From Ahaetulla prasina (taxonomy: Eukaryota; Chordata; Lepidosauria; Squamata; Colubridae), in contig NC_080546.1 in the NCBI RefSeq assembly GCF_028640845.1, positions 33,005,020-33,069,019 of the forward strand: a DNA stretch of 64,000 bases, in the 5' to 3' direction. The position numbers and the translations under genes were made by a program. The notes below the pieces were generated by a model. The model saw only the letters and a program-made list of their open reading frames with translations, did no database searches and had not been told where the DNA came from. Below, one piece after another: positions 32,391-45,739 of this stretch; positions within the stretch are counted from its first letter, which is position 1; every line of letters begins with the position of its first letter.

Positions 32391-35300
32391 GTGAGTTATA
32401 CAAAAACAATTCTAATTCTGATTTTAAAAGAATTTTTTAAAAGAACGTTGAAGGGCAATTTGGTGCAAAACCAAGTTTCACTGAAGTTAACTAGAGAGAA
32501 CAAAATAAGGGAAGGTGTCAATATTTCATAAAGCAATAATTAAAAATATTTAGTGTAATGCTTGTGTAATTTCATGTATCAGCTTGGTATGAGAATAGCT
32601 AAGTTGATGTTCAGAAAACTTTATTTTATTATGAACTGCCTGTGCAGCTGAACCATATAAATTTGAAACACAAGGTGGCGCACTTTGCCTATTTCTACCT
32701 TAGAATGATGCCCTTTTCTTATATGGAGAGGCTGAGCAATAAATTACTGATAAAACTGAAGCAAAAGCTGTTTCTATCCAAACAAAGAGAGGAAAGGTTG
32801 TTGTGGAAGAAGGTTTCTTCTTGAATAAGAAATAAAACAATATGCCTACTAATAATGATATTTTTTTTTGCAATTATAATAAAATTGTGGTGGAAAGAAT
32901 TTTTCTCTAATGGGGTGGGGGGTAACCTTTTTTCAACTGAGAAACAGATTTTAGAGTAAAGTTGCAGTGGCTGCCACGGTGGTTCCTTCTTCTATTCCCC
33001 CAAACATTTTTAATATGGCTCTGGGTGGATTTCCATATGGGGATTTACAATGTAAGAAAAATGAAGAGACTTTTTCCCCCCGTTACACCATGAATTATGG
33101 GACACCTGGTTTGTTGACAGCACAGTTCAGGTACAAAAATTGTTCTTTCAGCTATGTGGATGTCAATGTCTTATGAGACCATCATTTTTATAAAGTGAAA
33201 CAACAGATACTCTCTTTCCAGATTACAATTTTATTTACGTAGATTGTATTTAAAAGGTGTTTATGAATTATGTTTGATAATTAAGGTTCTAAATTAATAT
33301 TTAATTTGCAATTTATTCTTTTGAATAGTAGAGGTTGAAATTAGCATTATTGTGTATAGTTTATAGGGAAGTTAGCTGTTTTTTAGTGCGCTTTTTTCCC
33401 TGTTTCGTTCCTAATAAAATTTTATTTATAAAGCTGTTTTTTCACCATTAATATACGTCTATTCAGTTTTAAATTCAGTTTAGTATTAGACACTTGACAT
33501 CAGTTTAATGTTGATTAAAGGTTTCCATACACTTCATACCAAATGTTCCAACATGAACATTTGCTTATGAGTTCATAGACATTTGTAGGAAAATAAATAT
33601 TAAAATTGCTAATAACTCTAGATATAAATTTTGGACTGCACTGGTTTGGCATAAAATGATCTTATATGAATTGATGCCAATTGGAACATACATATAAACA
33701 TACATAGGTGTATGTGTGGTCACGTAGTATATACATGGCATACACTTACTATAAGAAACAACACTTTTCCATTTCTGCATTAGATTTTGATAGTCTACAT
33801 ATTTGTATTCTGACATAGGAAATTATTATTTAAATTAATATTAAGTTTATCAATTTTTCAGTCCAATAAAATTATAAAAATTAGCTTTTGTTAAGAATAC
33901 TGTTTTCATGTATTTTTATACTCATTTGAGACTCGGTATCTACATGCCACTTTCAGCCAGGCTTGCCCCAGTGTAAAGTGGGATGGCTAAGTGATGATGG
34001 GAACATTTTAAAGACAAGAAGATTCAGACAGCTTTTTTTGTGTGGTGTTTATTGCGAGAGTTCATTATTCTAGTCAATTTACGGTAGAGAAAAATGGTGT
34101 CTCAACCACTAGTTCAGTCAGTTTTTTAATAATTGGGTTAAATTAAGCCACTGTTTTTACATTTCTGTCTTAACAATGCAAGAGTAAAGTGGCATGTGAT
34201 ATTGAATTCAGGTTAATTCACTTTAATTATTCCTGTGACGTATCACCTGCATGAACTAAGATTTGTCTACCCCATTATTGAATGCTATTGTAACATATAT
34301 TGTTTTTCTAAAATAGCATACAAAAATTAATAATAAAATAACTTGTTTTAATTAAATTTATCTGTAAATGTTCTGAAGACAAAGATACTCAAAATTTTCT
34401 TAATAATTATTACTGAATTCTGAATTTTCTGGAACTGTTAGTTTGAATAAGTATTTTTTTTACGTTCAAATTCATAGGACAAAATTTCCTTAAACTGAGT
34501 CACAGTAATTTTAAAAAAATTGTATGTTTTAATTTATATTTCAGCTCTATTTCATTTATGCATCAGCCACTGTCTATTCATACTGTATTGTTTAATTTTA
34601 TTTTTGGTAAAGAGCTTGTGTGGAAAGAACTAGTATTGCAAAATTGGATAGATTTTGCAGAGCTGCGCATCAAGATACATGGAGCTGCTATAAAAAGCCA
34701 AAGAAACTCAATTGCAATTTTATTGTCCAGTTTGATAGATTTCCTGCCACCTTTGTAGCAGGGAAGCCGTTTGTCACTGTAGCCTCTTTTCCAACTGCAG
34801 TAGTATGCTTTATAAGCAGTGATGGCTTTTGTGGCATAATTGCACTACCTAGGTTTCTTTTGCTCTTAGGATTTGAAGGTGTACATAATCCTATTATAGC
34901 TAAAGCCTGTTGTAATGCTTTGATTAAAAAAAAAGATTCAGTATTTTTATATCTTTCTTACCTCTCATTTCTGCTCTTTTCATTATATATAATGTATAAA
35001 ATAACTTGATTTTTCTGTCTAGTATTAGTCCTAAGCAGAATTAACCACAAAAGCACCCAGAGAGAAGCTATATTCCTATTGTGACAAATTCTTCTATCAT
35101 TTCTTCAGTTTTTAGCATGTTTATGTCTTCTTTATTTTTGCTAAATCCTTGCAACTTCTTAAAGTGAATTTATTTTCTGAAAATATATTTTGAAAGTAAC
35201 TTGGATTTTTAATCCCAAAATGAAAAAAATATATTTATTTTTCATTTTCAATTTGAATGCTGTATCAACATATATTTAAAATGCTTACAGATATAGTAAC

Positions 35301-36494
35301 TTATGTCACATGTAATTTTAAGTTAGAAATTACTTAGCACCTAAGAATTGAGAATTCAAATGCAATAAATTAAAACAAGGGATTATCTTTAGCATTCTAT
35401 TTAATGTTTTGGCAAAATATAAGATTGACTAAATGCCAAATATTATTACGCTTTGAAATTGATGTCCATAAAATTAAGTTGAACTTTATAGTTATTTATT
35501 TGACATGCCCAGGCTTGCAGATGCAAACAAATTGAAAAGAGAAGACCAGCAAAAATGATTTGTTGGTTGTATTGAATTATGGGGAAAGATTAAAGAGTCT
35601 GAAGATATGAAAGGAGAATGGCTGAATCTTGAAATGCGTAGATTTGCCATATAGAGTTTGAAAGTGGCAGACCTTGAAAGCCTGGGATGTTCTTATCCCA
35701 ATGGAATAACTTGAGGTATAGAAGAGTAGGATCAGAATTCATATAAACATTCAGAATTTAAAGCATGAAAACACTCTTGTAAAATAAGAATAATACTTTG
35801 GGCCATGATTGGAAAAATAATGGAAAAAATTTAACACATAACCCTTGACTTAAACAGCTATCCCATATCCTTAGAGGGTTAACCCCATGACTATAAAAAT
35901 GCATTTTCCCATCAATATATCTGCAGGACTCCTAAACTTTCTACAACATCAGAAGTTCCTGCTTACATAGGTTGGCTTTTATCATAAAAATTATATTTTT
36001 GGATTGACTACTCATGTATTTCAATTATGCTCTAAAATGAAGTGAGTGGTCAAAATGTAAAACACCCAATAGTAATTTCAAAATAGAATAAGGGAAGTAT
36101 TGAATATAAAATGAAAAATTAAAGAAATAACGGAGCACACTAAAAATACCCTAGTGACCCTTAAGCTATATAATTTGCAAAAGGTCCTTACTATTTTAGT
36201 TAAATGCACCTAAGGGAAAAAGAGAAATCTCTCATATGTTTTTTCGTGTGTCTAAAATAAAAAATATTGAGAAATTGCTGTTGTTCATGGGAATTACTTT
36301 GAAGCATATGTGAGGAGCAGAAGAAAATATAAAAATAGAAGATATGAAAAAATGGCAGTTTATATTGTACTGGAATGGCTAGAAATTATAAGATATATAA
36401 TTAAAGATGAGAATTGTGAAAGAAATGTTTAAACTGGATATTAAAGAGTAATACAGATTTAATTAATTTTGTGCAATAGGAAAATGTTATATAG

Positions 36495-37214
36495 CAGTGA
36501 TGGCTAACCTTTTTGCCATCGCGTGCCAGGAAGGGGGGAGGGGAAAGGTTCATGCCCGCGCGTGCCCACACCCATAACTTTATTTATTTATTTTTATTTT
36601 TATTTATTTTTTAATTTTAATTTTATTTTATTTTATTTATTTTTATATGTGTCCCGCTCATGCACGCGCAACCCCCACCCCCGCTCCTGGCACGCGATCG
36701 CCCGGTAGGCCCGTTTTTCTTTCTCACCTGGCTCCAGATCCTCTCCAAGCATCTGGGGAGGGTGAAAACAGCCTTCCCCACCCCCTCAGAGGCCCTCCGG
36801 AGGCCTGAAACAGCCCATTTCTCAACTTCCGGTTGGACAGGAAGTGACATTTTTTGCTGTCCCCAGCCTCCAGAGCCTCTCTAGGAGTCTCTGGGCTGGG
36901 GACAGCAAAAAAGTCATTTCCTGTCCAACCAGAAGTTGGGAAACGGGCTGTTTTGGGCCTCCAGATGGCTTGGGGAAGACTGTTTTCGCCCTCCCTAGAT
37001 GTATAGAGAGGATCTGGAGCCAGGTGAGAAAGAAAAATGGGCCTTCCCCACTCTTCCCAGGCCCTCCGGAGGCAGGAAACAGCCTGTTTCCCTACTTCTA
37101 GTGGGCCCAAAGGCCCGAAAATCAGCTGGCTGGCGTGCATGTGCGCATGCACGCTGGAGCTGAACTGGCATGCCCACTGATACAGCTACGCGTGCCACGG
37201 GTTCGCCATCACGG
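36495..37214. mobile_element. hAT-type non-autonomous element, 720 bp, with internal palindrome
   Basis: Ends CAGTGATGGCTAACC and GGGTTCGCCATCACGG; flanks TTATATAG (36487-36494) and TTATATAA (37215-37222), seven of eight the same. The middle is a large inverted duplication centred near 36880 (ctgtccccagcctc..ctggggacag), with ctggctccagatcctc on one side and gaggatctggagccag on the other. No transposase. Confidence 0.8.
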
Positions 37215-37275
37215 TTATATAAAGAGCCTCTGAACTATAATTGTAACTATTGAATATTTCTATGAACATTCAATC

Positions 37276-37852
37276 CAGTGGTGAAATCTGAACCGATTGA
37301 CTACCATTTCGGTGGCTGCGCATGCGCTCTGTGTGCCAAATGTGTGATGCGCATGCACAGTGTGCACCACGACCAAATGTGAGTTGCACGTGCATGTGCA
37401 GTGCACACCAAAAGGAGGCATGGGAAGGAAGGAAATAGAACAGCGTGCATGGGGGTATGATCAGCTGTGGCATGCAATCGTCTGAGCCTTTTTAAAAACT
37501 TTTTTAAAGCACTTTTTACTACCTATTCAGGTGAATAGGCAGTAAAAAATGCTTTAGAAAGGTAAAAAAAAAGGTTCTGACGATCCTGTGCCACAACTGT
37601 GATCATCAGAGCTTTTTTTTTTTACTTTTTTAAATGCATTTTTTAATGACCTATTCAGGCAAATTTTTTACAACCTATTCCTACCATTCGGGCGCCAAAA
37701 GTGAGCAAATAGGAAAGAAGCGGCAATCAGGCGACCGGGCAATTGGGTGGGCATGGGGGGGGCAGGGATTTTTGCTACCCGTTCTCCGAACCACCCGCCA
37801 CCATTGCTACCGGATCAGCCGATCTGGTCTGAATCGGAAGCATTCACCCCTG
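37276..37852. mobile_element. hAT-type element, 577 bp, perfect 8-bp duplication
   Basis: Starts CAGTGGTGAAATCTGAACCG, ends GAAGCATTCACCCCTG; ATTCAATC is exact at 37268-37275 and 37853-37860. The middle contains an inverted pair (aactttttaaagcac..gctttagaaaggt). Related at the right end to 4318-4724 (gaaccaccc, ctaccggatcag). Confidence 0.85.
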
Positions 37853-38141
37853 ATTCAATCCATATTAGTATGGCATTTGATTCTCAATCACTTCTAAGTG
37901 ATAAAATCATCAAATACAAGTATATTTAACTAGCCCCCAATAAGTGGAAATTTGCTACTTTGGGGAATTGTTGCAATGCAGCCAAACTTCTCCTTACTCT
38001 CAAAACAGGTTCACAAAACACTAAAACCTCTTAGATATTAAGGGGGTAACATAGAATAGTCTGGTTGATGACATTTTTGATGTTAGATGTCAGATGTTAG
38101 ATGTCCATTTTAAGTTTTGATATATGGTAGAATCTAGAAAT

Positions 38142-38400
38142 GGGCCTCTGGTGGCTCAACAGACTAATGCAGTCTGTTATTAACTCAGCTGCTTGCAATT
38201 ACTGCAAGTTCAAGTCCCACCAGGCCCAAGGTTGACTCAGCCTTCCATCCTTTATAAGGTAGGTAAAATGAGGACCCAGATTGTTGGGGGCAATAAAAGT
38301 TGACTTTGTATATAATATACAAATGGATGAAACTATTGCTTAACACAACGTAAGCCGACCTGAGTCTTCGGAGAAGGGCGGAATATAAATTCAAATAAAA
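38142..38400 (+). mobile_element. Sauria-type tRNA-derived SINE, plus strand
   Basis: Head gggcctctggtggctcaaca, B-box-like gttcaagtccc, body ccttccatcctttataaggt and tail ctgagtcttcggagaagggc, as in 22889-23146. The A box is more mutated. Confidence 0.82.
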
Positions 38401-41400
38401 TTTTTTTTGAAGGTCTCTACTATTGATATTGTGTTGTCTAGTATTGTAAGAGGTGGTAGTATGGGAGGGTTTCTCCTAAAGTCTACCACCATTTCTACGG
38501 TTTTGAGTGTGTCCCAGATTGTTCTGGTTGCACCACGAGGCTAGTTGTTCAACCTCCCATCTGTATGCTTCTATAGCTAGCAGTTTCTTATTCCATTAGA
38601 ATAATTAGTCTCCTTATAGATGGGATATATCAGCTATTAACTGTACTGCTCTTTTCCCAGTTTTACCATTTTTTTCTTTCGTATCTAATATGCTGCAAGG
38701 ACATATAAGAAGCCATATTCCTCCTATTATTAGACTCACAAGCTAATAAACATGCTCTTTGTAAGGAAGCAATGTTATACAAAGCACAAAAAAGAATAAG
38801 AAACAGTAACAACATTTTAAAAATATGAAATAATAGAATACAGAAATATAAAAAAGAAATATAATCAAATTTATTTTATTCCAATGAAACCTATGTTTTT
38901 GTCTGCATAAACTGCCAATACAAACTATCATTGCTGCTACCATGTCTTACATTGATTTTTGTTTTTAGACGGACACCTCTTGTTTAAGGTTTCTTTCTGC
39001 TCCAGAAGAAAGCAGAAAGGAAGTCTCCTTCTTCTCAATCCTTTCATATCGTTTCAAATATGATTCAGGTCTGGACATAGGTCTGAGATAGCATTGTTCG
39101 CTCTCCTGAATGACATATGTCAGGACTTGGATGGGGCAGGGCACCGTTTTTTGTTTTTTGTTTAGATTTCTCAGTAGCTTTCAGTACCATTAAACATAGT
39201 ATTTTACTGGAGTGGGATTGGACATTGGAGGCCTTGTGATACAATGGTTCTGTTCCTTATTCAATTCAAACACATTGCTACTCTAGGCTGGGGTGGTTGT
39301 AATTAGCTATTGTACCCATCTCACATGTAGCATTCTGTGCTAATGGTAGTAGTTGTTTTGATATCTTTTGGTTAATATTCTACAAATGCATTGAAGGCGC
39401 ACTCCTACATAAGCATGTTCATGCTTGTTTTGTGAAATCCATGCTTTGAATGCCATTTGTACAATGCCACTTCCCTGACACATGTTGTCACATAGTTTGT
39501 AATAAAGCGTATGTACACTATATTTCTTCTCCATTATGCTGTTCTGTGCAAGTTAGAACCCTCAACAGCTGCATTGATAATAGTTTGAGTGCTGTCTTTA
39601 TATAATGAACATGCTGAAATTAGACATTATCACTCAAGACATTGAAAGAATCATGGTGTTATGGCACTGAGTGCAATCCTCTTGTAAGAGCAGGAATGCA
39701 AATTAAAGCTTAGCTGTCAGAATGCCGCCTATTCTTCTATACATATCCAGAAAAGGAAGAGAAACCTCAGCACTTCCTGATAGTTAATGCTTTTGTCACC
39801 AGGAAGATCTCTGAAATATACTCTAGAATGTCTTAAATTTATTACTCCACGTATGGGTCACTACCGTCTTATATTAAAAAACATATAATAGAAGAGTGTG
39901 ACTGTAGCTCTCTCTCTCTCCCACCCTGTCCTCTCTTTTTTTCTTTTCAAGGCTAAATGTTCCCATTTTTCTCAGCATCTTCTCATAATATTTGTTTGTC
40001 ATTTTTTCTGTAAATCTATTCCAGTTCTTAAAAAATGGAACATCACACAAAATACTGACAATAGAGCTCCCAGGTGGACTTTTATCTTTTATAGATTTAG
40101 ACCAGCTTAGCCGCTATTGTTCTATCATATACTCTCAGAGTTAAATTTTAAACACTAATTAAAATTGCTATTGTTCTACGATATGAATACATATCAACAC
40201 GTAACTTACAGGTTTGAGTGTATATAACTCAGGATTGGAATGCATTGTGGAAGTACAGTATCACTAAAATACAAATGCTTGCTTGTATTTCACAACTTTG
40301 GCAGAGTTTATAGAACATATTATTTCTGTGAAAAACATAATTGACAGATATGATAGTTTTTATTGTTTTGAAAAATATTTTCTATAATATACATCTTAAA
40401 AATGATACAATTAATCTTGTCAGTTAAACTATTTTACAATAATAATGATAATCATAACTTCTTTGTGTTCTGACAGTTAAATTCAATGTTGGGACTTAAA
40501 ACAGTCTTTTGATCTGTATAATAAGTAAGTTGCCAGTATGGGGGCTAAATGATTTGTTATTTTGGGGAAAGTGCCAAGCTTTTGCATTTACAGAACCTCA
40601 GTTTCTTTTTGACTGATTCCTTGGGATTGGTATCAGCAGGTATTGGTGCCTACAGTCAAATTTGATTTGTTTTCTGAATGGTGTGGAGAGTTTCCAGGTC
40701 TGAGCTGTTAGCATTGCTCCTAGGAGGGTGGAAAAACAGGTCAATAAAGCTCTCATTAAGATAAAAAATAAAAACTTTTGCTGGAATTACGAATAGCGAT
40801 TATTGATGGAGGTTTGTAGCGCACAAGTTAATTTCCAGGAAATGTTGTAAAATTAAAACAAACCCCACAAAATTAATGTTCTTTTGCTTACATGAATGCC
40901 CAGTCTTCTTTTGCCTTGAATCTTGACTTCGTCTTTGATGTGCTATACACTAAAGATACAGTGAATAACAAAAGCTAAATCATTATAAACAGCTAACTTT
41001 TTGTCATTTTTATACTCTGATTCTAGTGCCAAATATATCTTCATAGCTTTTCTATAGTGCATTCTAATCTTTCTGTCTAGCAATTAGTGAGCTGAATGTC
41101 AAATTAAGTTAAAATTAATGGTAGTGGAAATCTTGTACTTATTAGCTTGAAACTGTCCTAACTGGTTGTGCATAGAGGAGCTTTCCAAATGTTGCAAATA
41201 GCTATAGATTAGGTATCACATGGTTGTGAAGATTAATGAATGGCCTTTTAGCTTGCTAATTTAAAGCAATACCTAGTAATTAATTCTAAATTATCAGTTG
41301 CACATTTGCAAATACCTAGAGGGAAATATAAAATTAAAGATAAGGTACATATGAAATTCCCTTAGCTAACATAATAGGTTTCAAGTTGTCAGTGCAAGTT

Positions 41401-43437
41401 TACAGCAACTGGAATTCAAGTCATGCTCAGTTTGAATGGTATAAGAGACCAGGATCTAATGCTGATAATAATTAAAGCCATTAATTTTCCTTTTATTTTA
41501 AAGCATGAGACTGAAATAAACATGTTTTTGTGTGAAACAATGGGTGACATCTATCAAATTGTCTTGCCACAAAAAAAATCAAGTGTCATTTACCTTATTT
41601 ATTTATTAATGTGAATAACAAACATATTTTTCCTCCATAAAAACTCAATATGCAATACAAATCATTTTCAGTGGATGCCTGATCTATTGAACTTATTTTT
41701 TTTATCTGTTGACGTTATTTTTAAATAACTAGCAGAATATCTTCTTGGTAGTATGGAATTTAATAAATGTAAAAATGCATAAAATTTCTTGATTTCCCTA
41801 AACTCTAAAAACAGGCTAGTTTCCTTTCTGTAGTGATGAATTGTGGCATAAATTTTTATGAATTAGAAAATATTTGAAGAATCAAATGATCAACTTCTCC
41901 TATATGTTTTGGAATTCTGGAGAGCACTGTAATATTTATCTTTGAATTAGAAAGACAAATTCTTCTTTAAGTTGTGTTTTCATGTGGTTGGCAGAGGTAG
42001 TGAATTCTAGAGAACAACATTCAATGCCAAAGTTCACATCCCTAGAGAAGCATTTCTTCCAGGTTGTTTTCCGGGGTACTGCTTTCAGCTCATTTTTACA
42101 ATCTTACAATTCCTGTCCAAAATACTAAGCAATCAAGGCTTCTAACATTTCAACTTTGCTGTGGTCAATAGACAGCAGTGGCTGGAAGACAATTTCAGAG
42201 AGAACTGTCACAATCTGTTGCTACAACTATTGATGAAGCAACTGTAACAAGACATTTACAGTGTGTAAAATCTGATTTTGTAGCTATTGCCATTTAGGAT
42301 AGATGTAATAGATATAAGGATTAGTGCTTTGACTGTAAAGCTGTTTGCAGTGACTTCATCTGCTTTGAATATTGACCTGTACCTTGAGAGTTCTTCATGG
42401 AAATCTGGACTCGAGATCATACATACTTTAACCTCAAATAATTCTAAGCACCTTGCCATTTTGTCCACTTTATAAGCATTCTGAAGAAAAATGAAACTGT
42501 GTATACTAATGTGCTTTTACTAATAAAATGCTGATTTTATAAAAAAGATGTTCAGCAAGTTTTAACTTGTGATTTGTTCCTTTTTCATATATCCATTAAA
42601 TAATACAATTTTACAGAAATTCAGGATAGAATACATACCGTTACTGAATGAAAAGGTGTCCATGAATTTTTTTGTCAAAGCATGCTGCCCTGAAACTCGT
42701 TTGCCTAAGGGAATATTTAAGGCTGCAAGATACCAAGTTAGGTGATGAAAAACTCTACAGGGCTTAGGTTAGCTCTTTGGGAAATGAATCTTAAAAAATT
42801 GAGCTATATATCTCTCAGTTCACTGCACCTTTGTCAAGATGAATGAAAAAAATATATTGCTGACATAGATAGGAGAGAGTGAACAAAATGGAAAAATGCA
42901 TGATAGCAACCAGGAGAAAATACTGATTCACTTTTGGCTCAGGAACATCTGTTGTGAAATTTGGATCACTATGGATTTTATTTTACTTTCATTTTCTGTT
43001 TTCTCTGATGTTGATGATGAAGTTGAAACATAGGCTCTCTGCTACCTTAACAATATTTTGTGTCCTATTTGTTAGATGAATTGTTATAGAAATTTTATAA
43101 CAATACAAAAATTGTTATAAAATTATGTATAAAATAAGTATGATAGATATATGTTAAATATCCGGAGTATAAAAATAGTCTTCCATTTTAATTTTTAACT
43201 TACAATATCTGTATAAAATTTGCTATATATAAAGACAACGATGAAGTAGTAAGAATGTTGGAGTGAAATAGAGAGCTAGAATTTCCTGATATCAACTCAG
43301 TATTCAACAGATAACAGATCATTGAAACGTGACATGCCTGGAAACCTTTCTTACAAAATGGTAAGCATTCTAATTCCCAATGAAAAGGCAGAATTTGCTT
43401 CTCATGATTTTTTTATCATTTCAAAATTGTCCTGTTC

Positions 43438-43463
43438 CCACACACACACACACACACACACAT
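43438..43463. repeat. (CA)n microsatellite
   Basis: About 12 CA units, uninterrupted. Confidence 0.9.
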
Positions 43464-44069
43464 CACAGAGGTTGACATTGACAAAGGTATCCATGGTGAC
43501 CTTGATAGGCAAAAACTTAGTTCAGAGCATGAGGTTCAAGAGCCATAAAATACTCTAGGAATGGTCATGATTCTGTGGTAGGAACACAATGTACAGAAAA
43601 TTTGTATAAGCATGAAGACTTACAAATTAAAATGATTCTAACTCTGTTTTTCAAAGATATTGTCAGGCATGGATAAAGGCTTAAAGTTAGTAGAAGGCAG
43701 ACATGTTTTTGGCATGATAATTAATATAGGCCCAGGCTATCACAGATGTCGTTCCTATGTCTAATTTTTCCCAGATAGAAATTGTATATTTGAAATTAAA
43801 TGATGTAGAGTATGTATACTATACACTTGAAAATCTCTCTGAACTGTGATGGGGCTAATCAGCTTTGATTGCAAGGTTAGTTGTGCTGTCAACACAACTC
43901 CATGTTTTTCTATCTCTTTGGTTTTGGTGGTTCAGTAACAATGTGTTTGCAGACTAGGTGCTCAATATCCATAGTTGAAATGTCAGCAGCAGCAACAGGC
44001 CTTTTGGTGCTATGCCTCTAGTGCTGAGATATGGTTCCTCTGAGTCAGATTTATCTCAACCTCAACCTC

Positions 44070-44126
44070 TTCCTTTTCTTTTCTTTTCTTTTCTTTTCTT
44101 TTCTTTTCTTTTCTTTTCTTTTCTTT
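44070..44126. repeat. (CTTTT)n microsatellite
   Basis: About 11 pentanucleotide units on the + strand; polypurine on the other strand. It lies 620 bases before the large LRBA exon. Confidence 0.92.
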
Positions 44127-44746
44127 GCTGTATAATAAAAATTTAATAATGAAATTGCAGCTCTTAACAGCCCCATAAAGTACCACCAACCATACAGGCA
44201 ATGCCTGGACCGTGAAATAATCTCAGTTTAACTTTAAGGAAGGATCCAATTGGAACTGAATAAGTGGATTAATATTAAAAATATTGTCCTCGTTGCCCTA
44301 CAATAAATACAAAAAAAAGAAGAACTATTGTTGAGTACAGGATGCTTATAAATAGATATGGAAATGTGGCTGGCTAAGGCATATCACTTTTTCCATTCCA
44401 AATGCTTCTAGAATTGAACATTGATTTATTTTGAGGTAACTCTTAACTATAGAAAAATAATGATTAAGTGTTCAGTCTAAACAATGATATGGGTTTATCT
44501 ATTTAAGCATTTTTATTCTACCACTTCTCGTAGCTTACAACATACTGTATCCATGAAACCCATAAACTCACTCCATTAAAACCAGGCCAAAATATAGTAA
44601 TCTAACTTGTTTTTATGGATACTGTGATATTTGCATATATTTACAATTACTCTGTCAACTTCAATATATTACTAAGGAAATATAGCAAGACGTAAACATT
44701 AAATATTTTAAAATTAAAACATTTCCAACTGTTCTGTTTTTAAAAG

Positions 44747-45739
44747 GTAACTTTTGAAATACATAAACAGAACCTTTCTCGGATGTTCAGGGAATATGAA
44801 GAGAAGGGAGACGAATGCTGCAGTGCTGGTCCATCATCCATTATTAGAACAGTTTCAGGTATTAGTAAAGATGCCGAAGTTACAGAGAAACTCCATCTTC
44901 TTGAAAAAAAAGAAGCTGACACTTCTATAGTTGAGACTGACAACAAAAGCATGAACAACAGCGTTTTACCTGATTTTGAAGAACACAGTAATTTAGAAAC
45001 AAGCAAAGAAAAAAACAAAACAGAAAATATTCAGAAAACTCTTGATTTAAATGAAACTCCTAGTTTGGATCTTCCCTTACAAGCCCAAGTGACAAAACAG
45101 AACTCAGAACATACTGCTGAAACTATTGGAATAAACCACGAAGAAAAAGAAATAAGTACCAGTGATTCACAATCACCTTTAGAAAATGTTGAAACACTAG
45201 AAAGTCCAGAAATGTTAGAAAATGTAACACCAGAAGTATATGTGGAGGAAGATGAAGATTTTGTTGATTTAAAAGAGGAGACTAATCTGGCACTTACACC
45301 AGAACAATGTGTTCCAAAACCCATTGAGGAACATGATTTGTGTGATAGCCAAGTAACCTCAGTTGTACAGCAGTGCACTGCTTCTTCAAAAGAACCTGTT
45401 TCAATAGAAGTAGTACCTGAAATTGTTGAAGGATCAATTGTTGAAGGATCAGTGGAAACAGAACAGCAGGATTGCTTGCCAGAAATCAGTGGTCCTGAAA
45501 TAAACAGAGCTCAGTCAACTTCAAACACTGAGAATAACATTGATGACAAAAATACTAATCAACCCCAAACCAAGACAGTTGTAGATAGCACACAACCACC
45601 GACTTCAGAAGCAATAATTGCTTCAGATAAGAAAATTGCCAGACTTGATGTTTCCAGCATTGCATCAGATACTGAAAGGTTAGAATTAAAACCCCATGCA
45701 AATCCAGAAGTAAATCATCCTCCTAGAGCCATTTCTGAG
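44747..45739 (+). CDS. LRBA: LRBA large acidic, disordered linker exon
   Basis: 993 bases, 331 codons, phase 0 to 0, fully open. It starts VTFEIHKQNLSRMFREYEEK, which continues the conserved helix, then becomes a long Glu/Ser/Thr-rich acidic stretch without predicted fold (a YVEEDEDFVDLKEE cluster lies near its middle). Near its end the conserved KIARLDVSSIASDTERLEL appears, as in human LRBA KIAKLDVSNVATDTERLEL. Acceptor ..gtttttaaaag, donor GAG|gtaggt. Low conservation in the middle compared with neighbouring exons is typical of this linker. The exon is A-rich and has a 115-codon antisense open frame, which I treat as a shadow. Confidence 0.95.

Larger units (their letters stand above)
32391..44746 (+). 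other. Large LRBA intron, 12.4 kb
   Basis: Comparatively poor in repeats. Recognised items: hAT elements (36495-37214; 37276-37852), a SINE (38142-38400), a CA array (43438-43463) and a CTTTT array (44070-44126). Bases 32391-36486 and 38401-43437 contain no feature I can name and no exon-like open block with fitting splice sites. Open frames such as 34558-35009 are unsupported. Confidence 0.65.

Noticed and set aside
34558..35009. Two overlapping open frames (66 and 129 codons)
   Set aside because: No family resemblance, no acceptor/donor pair in fitting LRBA phase, chance-length for this intron size.
45031..45378. Antisense 115-codon open frame over the large LRBA exon
   Set aside because: Shadow of the A-rich Glu/Ser codons of the sense exon; no independent features.
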